NCBI GenBank assembly: GCA_947499955.1 | Contig: CANMQI010000003.1 | Location: 186,001-250,000 of the forward strand | DNA from: an uncultured Granulosicoccus sp. | GTDB taxonomy: Bacteria > Pseudomonadota > Gammaproteobacteria > Granulosicoccales > Granulosicoccaceae | Direction of reading: 5' to 3' | Length of the DNA: 64,000 nucleotides | In this document: positions 19,901-26,965 of the stretch, in pieces | Numbering within the stretch: the stretch's first letter is position 1 | How the letters are laid out: each line of letters starts with the position of its first letter | The notes under the pieces: model-generated | What the model was told of the DNA's origin: nothing | Database searches by the model: none | The model's input: only the letters and a program-made list of their open reading frames with translations | Made by a program: the position numbers and the translations under genes

Positions 19901-20053
19901 TCCGGGATAGGCTGCCGTGACACTGACGGTGGGTGGTGCAATTTGCGGGTACTGAGCAACCGGCAGATTGAGGATGGAGATGATCCCCACCCCCATCAGA
20001 AGGATGGAGAGTACCCAGGCGAATATCGGGCGATTGATGAAAAAACGAGCCAT
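16952..20053 (-). CDS. RND multidrug efflux pump, AcrB/MexB (HAE1) type
   Basis: A 1033-residue hydrophobe/amphiphile efflux pump. It opens MARFFINRPIFAWVLSILLM, the classic AcrB start, and keeps the family length. The proton-relay aspartates fall at D407 and D408 (LLVDDAIVVVENVER), exactly at the AcrB positions. The porter and docking motifs PVAQYPQIAPPTVSVTAAYP, GSVQLFGSPYAMRIWLDP and GFSFAGQGQNMGLVFV are present. It should export drugs, detergents or bile-like compounds using the proton gradient as a trimer. The order on the minus strand is adaptor (21316-20135), this pump, then TolC (16865-15510): a complete tripartite operon. No TetR repressor is adjacent; the nearest regulator is the LysR gene at 21631. 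Confidence 0.96.
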   Translation of the reverse strand: MARFFINRPIFAWVLSILLMGVGIISILNLPVAQYPQIAPPTVSVTAAYPGASAETVANTVTQVIEQQMTGLDGMRYFSSSSTSAGTANVTLTFETGTDADIAQVQVQNKLAKATALLPETVQRLGLTVEKSSSGFLMVVALVSEDENTSAADLSDYVSTNLIDEISRIDGVGSVQLFGSPYAMRIWLDPSLLAAYELTTSDVVAAVSAENTQIAAGAFGARPAEEGQQLNATVTAQSLLQTPEDFRQVVLKAETDGGLVLLEDVARVEIGSEDYSVIPRYKRQPAAGFAVSLATGANALDTAVAVEARVKELSEFFPTGVRSVVPYNTAPFVRISIEEVIQTLLEAIVLVFLVMLLFLQNFRATLIPTLAIPVVLLGTFGILSVAGFSINTLTMLAMVLAIGLLVDDAIVVVENVERIMEEEGLNPLEATRKSMDQVSSSLIGIAVVISAVFVPMAFFGGSTGVIYKQFAITIVSAMVLSVFVALTLTPALCATMLKAPKEGGRESRVFGPFNRGFAAVQNRYAGSVGWITRRPVRMGIIYLLLAGAMAVLFLRTPTGFLPDEDQGILFTLIQTPSGSTAERTLESLKKVEDYYLEQEADSVEAIFGVVGFSFAGQGQNMGLVFVNLKDWSERTSPAQNVQAIAGRAFGALSQIKDAFVFPIVPPSVIELGNVSGFDMYLQGRGGQSHEQLLNARNQLLGAMAQSPLIASARPNGLEDAAQFNLDLDWRRAGALGVTANDVSQLLTTAWSGSYVNDFLDQGRIKKVYVQGEANARSNPTDFDLWRVRNATGGLVPLSEFSSGQWSFGPQGVTRYNGVPAMQIQGSPAPGVSTGEALAEIERLAADLPTGFSVAWTGLSLEEQASGNQAPMLFGLALAVVFLSLAALYESWSIPFAVMLAMPIGIFGALVGAMVGSFDNGVFFQIGLLAVMGLTGKNAILIVEFAKERRAEGMELYQAVTEAARQRFRPILMTSIAFSLGVLPLVLSSGAGSGGRTAIGSGVLGGTISATVLGILFVPLFFVIVSRLSGKSKD

Positions 20054-20134
20054 AAGGGTTCTCTGGCGTAATCGTATGCGAGTTCAGATGAAAGGGTGAA
20101 GTGACAGCGTCTGTGCGCTGTCAGGCGGCAAAGC

Positions 20135-21316
20135 CTATTGAGCGGCTTCCGGGGCTTCTTCCGCGGCAGCATCACTGTCTGCCATCAGTTCAGCCTGCAC
20201 CTTCGAACCCGGAGGGGCTTTCTGACTGCCTTCCATGACGATTCGCTCGCCGGCAGCCAGACCACCTTGTACGATCCAGTTGTTGTCCAGGGCCTGCAAG
20301 ACGTCCAGTTGTCGCAGCTCCACGACCTCTTCATCATTGACCACCAGTGCGGTGGGCTTACCCAGACGATCTCGACTCACAGCCTGTTGCGGCACCACGA
20401 AGACACCGTCTACCTGATCGGTCTGCAGGTCGACCTTGACATAGGTACCGGGCAGCAGCAATTTATCAGGATTGGGGAATTGCATCCGCAGAACCACGAC
20501 ACCGGTCTGCATGTCCACCTGCGGCTCGGCCGCGGTCAGCAAACCCTCTTCCGGGTAGACTTCTCCGTCGGCAAGATGCAGCACGACCTTGCGATCGGAA
20601 TTACGCCAGTCCATGTCAAGGTTGTTGCGACGGAACTCCAGTACCCGCGAGGCAGACGCCGTCACATCCACATAGACCGTATCGATGTTGCGAATGGTAG
20701 CCAGCGGGGATGCCTGCCCGGCCGTCACCAGCGCGCCACGTGTGGTCATGGCCAGGCCGATCTCGCCACTCAGAGGCGCAACGATGGTGGTTCGGTCCAG
20801 TTCGATCTCAGCCGATCTGAGCTGCGCTTCGGCCACCGCGATGGACGCTGCCGATACATCCCGCGCCGCAATGGCTTCGTCCAGCTCACGCTGCGTGGAG
20901 ACATTGCGTTGATTGAGTTCTTCAATCCGTTCGGCCTCTCGCTCGGCCGCCTTGTATTGTGCACGTGCCTGAGCCACTGCCGCCTGCGCCTGAGCTACCG
21001 TGGCTTCGTAGGTAGCAGAGTCGATCTTGTACAGGACATCGCCTTGCTCTACCGCGCTGCCTTCGGTGAAATATCGTTCAGTAATGATCCCGTTGACCTG
21101 AGGCCTGACTTCGGCAACCGCTGCAGCCACTACACGACCCGGCAGTGTGGCCGTGAGCATGACCTGCTGCGGCTGAACTTCCACGGCGCTCACTGCCGCA
21201 GGCGGAGGTCCATCCTGAGCCAGCACCACAGGTGAGTTGGCGCTCAGCAGAGCGATGAGGATGGAACCTGCCAGTATCTTGCTGGCTCGCGGGAAAGGGA
21301 CGTCAGTGGATTTCAT
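20135..21316 (-). CDS. RND efflux periplasmic adaptor, AcrA/MexA type
   Basis: A 393-residue adaptor with signal peptide (KILAGSILIALLSANSPVVLAQ). It has the typical AcrA blocks: LPGRVVAAAVAEVRPQVNGIITERYFTEGSAVEQGDVLYKID (first lipoyl half), a coiled coil rich in Ala/Gln/Glu at about 95-170, TTIVAPLSGEIGLAMTTRGALV (second lipoyl half), the beta-barrel with NLDMDW, and a C-terminal domain ending in an acidic Ala/Glu tail. No lipobox cysteine is present, unlike AcrA, so it is probably held by the complex rather than by a lipid anchor. It is the first gene of the operon with the MexB-like pump 81 bp downstream. Confidence 0.95.
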   Translation of the reverse strand: MKSTDVPFPRASKILAGSILIALLSANSPVVLAQDGPPPAAVSAVEVQPQQVMLTATLPGRVVAAAVAEVRPQVNGIITERYFTEGSAVEQGDVLYKIDSATYEATVAQAQAAVAQARAQYKAAEREAERIEELNQRNVSTQRELDEAIAARDVSAASIAVAEAQLRSAEIELDRTTIVAPLSGEIGLAMTTRGALVTAGQASPLATIRNIDTVYVDVTASASRVLEFRRNNLDMDWRNSDRKVVLHLADGEVYPEEGLLTAAEPQVDMQTGVVVLRMQFPNPDKLLLPGTYVKVDLQTDQVDGVFVVPQQAVSRDRLGKPTALVVNDEEVVELRQLDVLQALDNNWIVQGGLAAGERIVMEGSQKAPPGSKVQAELMADSDAAAEEAPEAAQ

Positions 21317-21630
21317 GGTTAAGTGGAGCTTTCTCGGGGCTTGTATTGTTACGAAACAGTGAATCTGAGGTTCACCGGGTTAAAAGGATGCATGCTTGCA
21401 CAAGACCTCAGTCCGCAGGATTATGTCAGGCGCCGGGGCATCCGTATGCCAACCGAATGCGCACAGTGTGCGCGCTCCTGCGACAAGTGTTTCAAGGCAG
21501 GCATAATACAAGAGACGCAGCAGCTGACGGTCATCCCTTGCATTGCGTCGCTATCGCCCTGCGAAACCTGACTGACACAGCCGACATCGAGACTTGCTCA
21601 GGCGGCACAATATGAAGACGGCTTCGCCGA
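21317..21630. other. Intergenic region between RND operon and LysR gene
   Basis: 314 bp upstream of the RND adaptor gene and beyond the 3' end of the LysR gene; both are on the minus strand. It should hold the RND operon promoter. An inverted repeat GTGAA-N7-TTCAC at 21359-21375, about 45 bp before the adaptor start, could be a repressor site. A plus-strand frame with a CAQCARSCDKC cysteine cluster exists here, but I do not regard it as a gene. Confidence 0.35.
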
Positions 21631-22521
21631 TTACAAGGTGTAGGGAAGTGCTTTGATTTCCAGGTGTTCTCTGATACACCGGAGCAGCGCTTGCACTTTT
21701 TCAGTGCGGTGCAGATCCACGTGTGTGACTTGCCACACCATCACCTCCCAGATATTCACATCGGGAAGCACTCGATGAAGGTCGTCACGACTGGTGGCTT
21801 CCAGCTCGCTCATGACACCTATTCCCAAACCCGCGGCTATCGCCTCATAGCCGACGTGAAAATTGTTTGACGACAAGGCGATCTGTTCCTCCTTCACATA
21901 CTGAAAGACCCACTCTGCGAACGGCGCACGGGGAGCTGCCGTATCGGGCGTGACGAAACAGTGACCTTCAAAGTCGTTGACGTCAGCCGGGATTCCGTGC
22001 TGGCTCACATAACTATCGTGAGCGTAGAGATTGAATCTCACACGCAGAAATTCACGCACCACGTAATCAGGGTGCTCAGGTCGGGTTCCCGCTCGCAAGG
22101 CGACATGGGCCTCACCGTATTCGAGCTTTGCCAGCGTCTCGGCCGCCGTTACGCTAACCCGGCAATGAGGATTCAGGCGACGAAATTCGGCCACGGGCTT
22201 CATGATCAGACCTGCGAACGGCACCAGGATAGCCAGTTTGATATCGCCCTCTATCCGGGCCTTGCGGCTCTGCACCCTGCCCGCCAGATCATCGATCAGC
22301 GCTTCCGTCTGGCGCGCCACCTTCAGAACATCCTCACCCAGTTCGGTCAGGGTATAGCCTCTGGAGTGGCGTATGAAGATGCGGTCCCCCATCTCCTCCT
22401 CAAGCACATCGATATGGCGGTTGACGGTCGCCCGATGAAAACCCAGTGCCTCGGCAGCAGCACTTACGGTTCCCAGTTTCGCAACCTGATAGGCGGTGCG
22501 AAGCTCTGCCCATTTATCCAT
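21631..22521 (-). CDS. LysR-family transcriptional regulator
   Basis: A 296-residue LTTR. The N-terminal winged helix (about 1-65) contains YQVAKLGTVSAAAEALGFHRATVNRHIDVLEEEMGDRIFIRHSRGYTLTELGED, which matches the family helix-turn-helix with a less usual HRATVNRHI recognition helix. The C-terminal inducer domain follows (about 90-290). The next gene upstream on the same strand is the Gfo/Idh dehydrogenase, whose stop lies about 200 bp away, so LysR likely has its own promoter; three phased GCGCA repeats lie just before its start. The RND operon begins 314 bp downstream in the same direction. Target genes and ligand are unknown; regulation of the RND operon is possible but unproven. Confidence 0.92.
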   Translation of the reverse strand: MDKWAELRTAYQVAKLGTVSAAAEALGFHRATVNRHIDVLEEEMGDRIFIRHSRGYTLTELGEDVLKVARQTEALIDDLAGRVQSRKARIEGDIKLAILVPFAGLIMKPVAEFRRLNPHCRVSVTAAETLAKLEYGEAHVALRAGTRPEHPDYVVREFLRVRFNLYAHDSYVSQHGIPADVNDFEGHCFVTPDTAAPRAPFAEWVFQYVKEEQIALSSNNFHVGYEAIAAGLGIGVMSELEATSRDDLHRVLPDVNIWEVMVWQVTHVDLHRTEKVQALLRCIREHLEIKALPYTL

Positions 22522-22538
22522 TGACTACTTGTTCATAT

Positions 22539-22567
22539 TGCGCGCACAAGGTGCGCATTATCGCGCA
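22539..22567. promoter_or_regulatory. Three phased GCGCA repeats upstream of LysR gene
   Basis: (C/T)GCGCA occurs at 22541-22546, 22552-22557 and 22562-22567, with start-to-start spacings of 11 and 10 bp, one helical turn each. The first lies inside the palindrome TGCGCGCA (22539-22546). The array begins 18 bp upstream of the LysR ATG and is a candidate autoregulatory binding site. Confidence 0.4.
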
Positions 22568-22719
22568 TTTGTCGTCACAATGTCGTGCTGATTGCAGCTG
22601 ACCCGTTACTGGCAGATGCCGGGCACCGAACGCCCTGATGGGCCGCCTTGATCGCTGCCCGGTCTCATCGACTACCGAACTCGGATGCAGTTGGACACCC
22701 TATCGGGGAATCAGCCCCG

Positions 22720-23772
22720 TCAGCCCGAAACGCTCACCCGGCACCCGGTGCGCGACGATTCGAGCATGGCTTCAATCACCACAATGACATCACGAGCCTC
22801 TTCGGCCAGTACCGGCGGCGGCGTGCCTTGCCGGATCGCGGTGCTCAGCTCTCGATAGAGCCGAGGCCAGTCACCACGCAGCGCAGCCGTACGGTTCGTC
22901 TGCAACTGCCCGTCGACCACCTCGGTCAGTGTGCCCCGGTGTGAATCCTCTTCCCAGCCGTATCGCTCATCGTCTGGTCCGATGCCCAGATGCCGCAGCT
23001 GATCCTCCTGCGGGTCGACATGGTGTTTGATCCAGGAGCCGTGGGTACCATGCACTCGATAGCGCAGACTACTGTCCGGTACCAGCATGCCGGCGCTGAG
23101 TTCGATGCGGCATCGTCCGCGCCCCATACGCACATGGAAATTGTCGATGATGGCAGAACCTTCGCGTTGCTTCTGCACATCTCCCTGCACCCAATCCGGC
23201 AGTCCGAACAGCTGCAGGGCCTGATCAATCAAATGCGCGCCCAGATCATAATGCAATCCAACCCCAGGCCGCTCCTGCTCCTGCCAACGATCACGAGTCT
23301 GCGGATTGAAGCGATCGTAGTGCGACTCGTAATGCACGACCTCTCCCAGACGTCCGGAAGCAATCAGGTCTTGAAGCGTCAGGAAATCGGCATCGAAGCG
23401 GCGGTTCTGATAGCAGGTGGCAATACGGCCTGCGGATTTCGCCGCCGCGATAACAGCATCGGCCTCGGCAACCGTGGCAGTAAACGGCTTGTCACCGAGC
23501 ACATGTTTACCGGCGGCCAGGGCTTCAAGCATCAAGGGTGCATGCGTGAAGCTGGGTGATGCCAAGACAACCAGATCAACCTCCGGATCGGCCATGAGCG
23601 CTGTGGCATCCGGATGCACGCGCACCTGCGGATGATCGGCATGCACCTTGGCCGCATCGCTGGAGGCGACCGCCACCAGCTCCACCCCGGCCGCGGCATA
23701 CAAGGGGGTATGAAATACCTTGCCGGCCAGCCCATAACCGACCAGCCCGATACGCAGTACCTGAGTACTCAT
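22720..23772 (-). CDS. Gfo/Idh/MocA-family NAD(P)-dependent oxidoreductase
   Basis: A 350-residue dehydrogenase. The Rossmann motif RIGLVGYGLAGKVFH (G11-x-G-x2-G region) is at the N-terminus. The catalytic-lysine motif is GKHVLGDKPFTAT with K95, and DLGAHLIDQALQLFG carries the Asp/His pair typical of inositol- and sugar-oxidising members. Overall features (xGKVFHTPLY, YQNRRFDADF) resemble the YdgJ/IolW branch, some of which oxidise or reduce scyllo-inositol. It follows the ABC ATPase gene by 94 bp on the same strand and is the last gene of the sugar/polyol operon. It presumably catalyses the first oxidation of the imported compound. The exact sugar or polyol is inferred only at class level. 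Confidence 0.9.
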   Translation of the reverse strand: MSTQVLRIGLVGYGLAGKVFHTPLYAAAGVELVAVASSDAAKVHADHPQVRVHPDATALMADPEVDLVVLASPSFTHAPLMLEALAAGKHVLGDKPFTATVAEADAVIAAAKSAGRIATCYQNRRFDADFLTLQDLIASGRLGEVVHYESHYDRFNPQTRDRWQEQERPGVGLHYDLGAHLIDQALQLFGLPDWVQGDVQKQREGSAIIDNFHVRMGRGRCRIELSAGMLVPDSSLRYRVHGTHGSWIKHHVDPQEDQLRHLGIGPDDERYGWEEDSHRGTLTEVVDGQLQTNRTAALRGDWPRLYRELSTAIRQGTPPPVLAEEARDVIVVIEAMLESSRTGCRVSVSG

Positions 23773-23866
23773 GGAAGCTCCGTGATTGTATTGTTGGCGT
23801 AGAGCTTCATGCTCCCTGTACGACGGATGTCACGCCAGGATCGATTGAATCGTGCTTGACATGCAA

Positions 23867-24994
23867 TCACTCCACCCTGACGCCGGATTCCGTATCGAAG
23901 AAGTGTGCCTTGCTCATGTCGAAATTCAGCTTGATGCTCTCACCGGTGCGTGGGTGCAGATGATTGGCCACACGCGCCGTGAAATGCGCGTCCCCATCAC
24001 GCGTACCGATGAAGGTGTCCGACCCGGTCGGTTCAACCAGCTCGATGGTCAATGGCAGTGTGGATGTACCGGGCGTGGTCATCGCATCATCGCGGCTGTC
24101 ATTGATGTTCTCCGCCCGGATACCGAAATCGATGATGGGCTGATTGCGCGCTCTTTCCTGCAAGGCGGCGCTCGGTTCGAACAGATTGAGTGAATAGTCG
24201 CCAAAGGACAGCTTCAGACCATTGTCCGTTTGCCGCAGATGCCCGGTCACCCGGTTCATCGCCGGCGAGCCCATGAAATCCGCCACGAAGGTATTGGCAG
24301 GTCGATGATAGATATCATCGGGCGTTCCCACCTGTTGCACTTCACCGTGCTTGAGCACGGCAATTTTCGTGGCCAGTGTCATCGCCTCTATCTGGTCATG
24401 GGTGACGTAGACGATGGTGGTACCGAGGCGTGCATGCAGCTTCTTGATCTCGGCTCGCATATCGACCCGCAATCGTGCATCCAGATTCGACAGCGGCTCG
24501 TCAAACAGAAAGGCCTGCGGGTCGCGAACCAGCGCCCGTCCCATGGCCACTCGCTGGCGTTGTCCACCCGAGAGCTGTGCCGGCTTGCGCTTCAATAGCG
24601 GTTCTATCTGCAGGATGGCCGCCACCTCGTCAATCTTCTTCAGCCGCTCGGCCTTGGGCACACCACGGGTCTCCATGCCGAAACCGATATTGCCCGCCAC
24701 CGTCATGTTCGGATACAGGGCGTAGGACTGAAATACCATGGCGATGTCGCGCTTCGAGGGGTGCAGCTCAGCGATGGATCGCCCGGCAATGCGGATGTCA
24801 CCGGAGGTCGCCGGCTCGAAGCCGGCCAGCATGTTCAGCAAGGTTGACTTGCCACAACCGGACGGTCCGATCAGCACCAGAAAGCCGCCTTCTTCCACAT
24901 CGATGGAGACGTTCTTCAGTGCATCGACACCGGCAAACTGCTTGCTCAGAGCATCGATTTCGAGAAAATGTTCGCTCGTCTTGTTCATTGTCAT
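23867..24994 (-). CDS. Sugar ABC transporter ATPase (MalK/UgpC type)
   Basis: A 375-residue importer ATPase. Walker A GPSGCGKS is at 43-50; the LSGGQRQR signature, Walker B FLFDEPLSNLDA and the switch histidine in YVTHDQIEA follow. A C-terminal regulatory (TOBE/MalK-like) domain runs from about residue 240 and ends VRVE. It powers the two permeases encoded just upstream at 25012-26792. Two starts are possible, ATG 24994 and ATG 24988, only two codons apart; neither has a strong ribosome-binding site. A longer open frame extends upstream to 25714 but overlaps the permease gene and has no family homology there, so it was not used. MalK-type ATPases are often shared between sugar importers. Confidence 0.93.
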   Translation of the reverse strand: MTMNKTSEHFLEIDALSKQFAGVDALKNVSIDVEEGGFLVLIGPSGCGKSTLLNMLAGFEPATSGDIRIAGRSIAELHPSKRDIAMVFQSYALYPNMTVAGNIGFGMETRGVPKAERLKKIDEVAAILQIEPLLKRKPAQLSGGQRQRVAMGRALVRDPQAFLFDEPLSNLDARLRVDMRAEIKKLHARLGTTIVYVTHDQIEAMTLATKIAVLKHGEVQQVGTPDDIYHRPANTFVADFMGSPAMNRVTGHLRQTDNGLKLSFGDYSLNLFEPSAALQERARNQPIIDFGIRAENINDSRDDAMTTPGTSTLPLTIELVEPTGSDTFIGTRDGDAHFTARVANHLHPRTGESIKLNFDMSKAHFFDTESGVRVE

Positions 24995-25011
24995 GTTCCA
25001 GGTAATCCCGA

Positions 25012-25920
25012 TCAGCCCTTGACAGCGCCGGCCATCAGGCCTCGCACGAAATATCGCCCGGAGACGACGTAGACCACCAGCGTTGGCAGAGCGGCCAGCA
25101 CAGCACCGGCAAAATGCACGTTGTATTCCTTGACGCCGGTGGAGGAGCTGACAAGATTGTTCAGGGCGACGGTCATCGGCACTGAATCCACATCGGCAAA
25201 ACTGGCGCCGAACAGGAAGTCGTTCCAGATATTGGTGAATTGCCAGATAACCGATACTACAATGATGGGACCGGAAGAGGGCAACAGGATACGGCTGAAG
25301 ATACGAAAGAAACCGGCACCATCGATCTGCGCTGCCCTGACCAGCTCGGTCGGGAAGGCAGCGTAATAGTTGCGAAAGAACAAGGTCGTGAATCCCAGCC
25401 CATACACCAGGTGCACCAGTACCAGACCTGAAGTGGTGCCCGCCAGGCCCAAAATACCGAGCATGCGTGCCATCGGTATGAGCACGATCTGAAACGGTAT
25501 GAAGCATGAGAGCAACAACAGTCCGAACACGACACCATCGCCACGGAAGCGCCATTTGGTCAGCACATAACCGTTCAATGCACCGAGGATGGTGGACAAC
25601 AGCACCGCCGGGATGACCATGGCGATGGAATTCATGAAATAGGGTTTCAGCCCGGTGGCCTGCACGCCAATCTGCGCCGTTGACCAGGCACTGCTCCAGG
25701 GAGCCAGAGTCCATGCCTGTGGCAAGGCGAGCATGTCACCGCCGCGGATTTCCTCCAATGGCTTGAAGGAATTGACCAGCATGACGTACAGCGGCAACAG
25801 ATAGTAGATGGCAAACAGCACCAGTAGCACATACAACAGGATGCGGGCGGGTGTCAGCCTGTTACCGTGTGACAGCCGCTGTGATGAGCGGTTCAAGGCT
25901 TCTGTGGAAGTATTGCTCAT
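25012..25920 (-). CDS. Sugar ABC transporter permease (MalG type)
   Basis: A 302-residue inner-membrane permease with six predicted helices, the first at about residues 28-48 (ILLYVLLVLFAIYYLLPLYV). The cytoplasmic coupling loop, equivalent to EAA, reads VRAAQIDGAGFFRIFSRILLP. A typical MalG-type periplasmic start MLVNSFKPLEEI is also seen. It is translated from an ATG that overlaps the end of the MalF-type gene (25917-25920, ATGA) and ends 17 bp before the ATPase start, so the three products are stoichiometrically linked. It forms the translocation pore with the partner permease. Closest in style to glucose/glycerol-phosphate type carbohydrate permeases; substrate not determined. Confidence 0.93.
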   Translation of the reverse strand: MSNTSTEALNRSSQRLSHGNRLTPARILLYVLLVLFAIYYLLPLYVMLVNSFKPLEEIRGGDMLALPQAWTLAPWSSAWSTAQIGVQATGLKPYFMNSIAMVIPAVLLSTILGALNGYVLTKWRFRGDGVVFGLLLLSCFIPFQIVLIPMARMLGILGLAGTTSGLVLVHLVYGLGFTTLFFRNYYAAFPTELVRAAQIDGAGFFRIFSRILLPSSGPIIVVSVIWQFTNIWNDFLFGASFADVDSVPMTVALNNLVSSSTGVKEYNVHFAGAVLAALPTLVVYVVSGRYFVRGLMAGAVKG

Positions 25921-26792
25921 GATTGCCTGTCCGCGCGAAGTTCGGAATACAGGTACGGCACGATGATCGAGAAGATCATGATCAACATGATGATGGCCGA
26001 CGCCGCACCGATACCCATCAGGTTGCGACTGAAGGTATAGGAATACATGAAGGTAGCGGGTAGCTCGGTGGCCTTGCCGGGTCCGCCACCTGTCAGCGCG
26101 ACTACCAGGTCATAGGACTTGATGGCAAGATGCGCCAGCACGACAAACGCTGACAGAAAGACCGGGCGCATCATGGGAATGATGATACGGCGATAGATAC
26201 GGGCTCTTGACGCACCATCGATCTCGGCCGCACGAATGATATCCGGGTCGACCCCTCTGAGGCCTGCCAGAAACATGGCCATGACAAACCCCGAGCTCTG
26301 CCACACCGCCGCAATGACAACCGTATAGATGGCGTGGGTACGACTCTTGATCCAGTCGAACTCGAAGCTGGCCCACCCCCAGGCGTGCATGGTCTGCTCG
26401 AGACCGATACCCGGGTCAAGAAACCATTTCCAGGCGGTGCCGGTCACGATGAACGACAGCGCCATGGGATACAGATAGATGGGACGCAAGACCCCTTCCG
26501 CCCGAATCTTCTGATCCAGCAGGATGGCCAGCATCAGTCCCAGTACGCTGCAGATGACGATATACAGAATGCCGAATATGGCCAGGTTCTTCAACGAGCC
26601 TGTCCAGTGCCGCAGATTCCACAGCTTTTCGTAGTTTTCCAGACCGACGAAGCCATAGGAGGGCAGCATGCGGGAATCGGAAACCGACAGATAGCCGGTA
26701 TACAGGATGAATCCGTAGACGAAAAACAGGATCAGCAGGAAACTCGGACCGAGTACCAGCTTGGGAACCCAGATCTGCAAGCGCTCTTTCAT
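25917..26792 (-). CDS. Sugar ABC transporter permease (MalF/UgpA type)
   Basis: A 291-residue permease with six helices, first at about 10-32 (KLVLGPSFLLILFFVYGFILYT). The coupling loop IRAAEIDGASRARIYRRIIIPMM matches the EAA---G motif. It lacks the extra N-terminal helices of E. coli MalF and so belongs to the shorter UgpA-like group. Stop and start overlap by 4 bp with the MalG-type gene. It lies 173 bp after the binding-protein gene; that gap holds a cluster of inverted repeats, which would let the binding protein be made in excess over the membrane parts. Neighbouring gene order is the standard carbohydrate-importer (CUT1) order. Confidence 0.93.
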   Translation of the reverse strand: MKERLQIWVPKLVLGPSFLLILFFVYGFILYTGYLSVSDSRMLPSYGFVGLENYEKLWNLRHWTGSLKNLAIFGILYIVICSVLGLMLAILLDQKIRAEGVLRPIYLYPMALSFIVTGTAWKWFLDPGIGLEQTMHAWGWASFEFDWIKSRTHAIYTVVIAAVWQSSGFVMAMFLAGLRGVDPDIIRAAEIDGASRARIYRRIIIPMMRPVFLSAFVVLAHLAIKSYDLVVALTGGGPGKATELPATFMYSYTFSRNLMGIGAASAIIMLIMIFSIIVPYLYSELRADRQS

Positions 26793-26842
26793 GACGTATC
26801 AGAGACTCAGAAAATGATAGGCAAACGAGAATCGAACCGGCA

Positions 26843-26944
26843 CCGATTCCGGAATCGGAGAAGCGTGAATACGCTCTCCCGACCCCAGCCTTCGGATTCT
26901 CCAACGGGCATCGGCACCGCGCGGTTCAGCGAACCGCGTAGTGC
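26843..26944 (-). repeat. Three inverted repeats between binding-protein and permease genes
   Basis: First, a perfect 16-bp palindrome CCGATTCCGGAATCGG (26843-26858). Second, a stem GGAG-a-AGCGT / ACGCTCTCC (26857-26879) with a 4-nt loop and one bulged A. Third, a 14-bp arm stem (26914-26927 with 26931-26944) around the loop AGC, with one mismatch and one G-T pair. First and second overlap by 2 bp and are mutually exclusive. Position between the genes for an abundant binding protein and low-abundance permeases suggests mRNA processing or stabilisation. Confidence 0.6.
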
Positions 26945-26965
26945 CTGCCTGATGACAGCGACAGA

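Noticed and set aside
20138-21235. 365-residue plus-strand frame opposite the RND adaptor gene
   Set aside because: It is antisense to a well-supported AcrA-type gene. Its composition (His/Arg/Gly rich) looks like a shadow frame.
21323-21571. Plus-strand frame with cysteine cluster CAQCARSCDKC
   Set aside because: It lies in the promoter region of the RND operon on the opposite strand, has no ribosome-binding site and no recognisable fold. The cysteines may be chance.
24995-25714. N-terminal extension of the sugar ATPase frame up to 25714
   Set aside because: It would overlap most of the MalG-type permease gene and has no ATPase homology before residue M at 24994.
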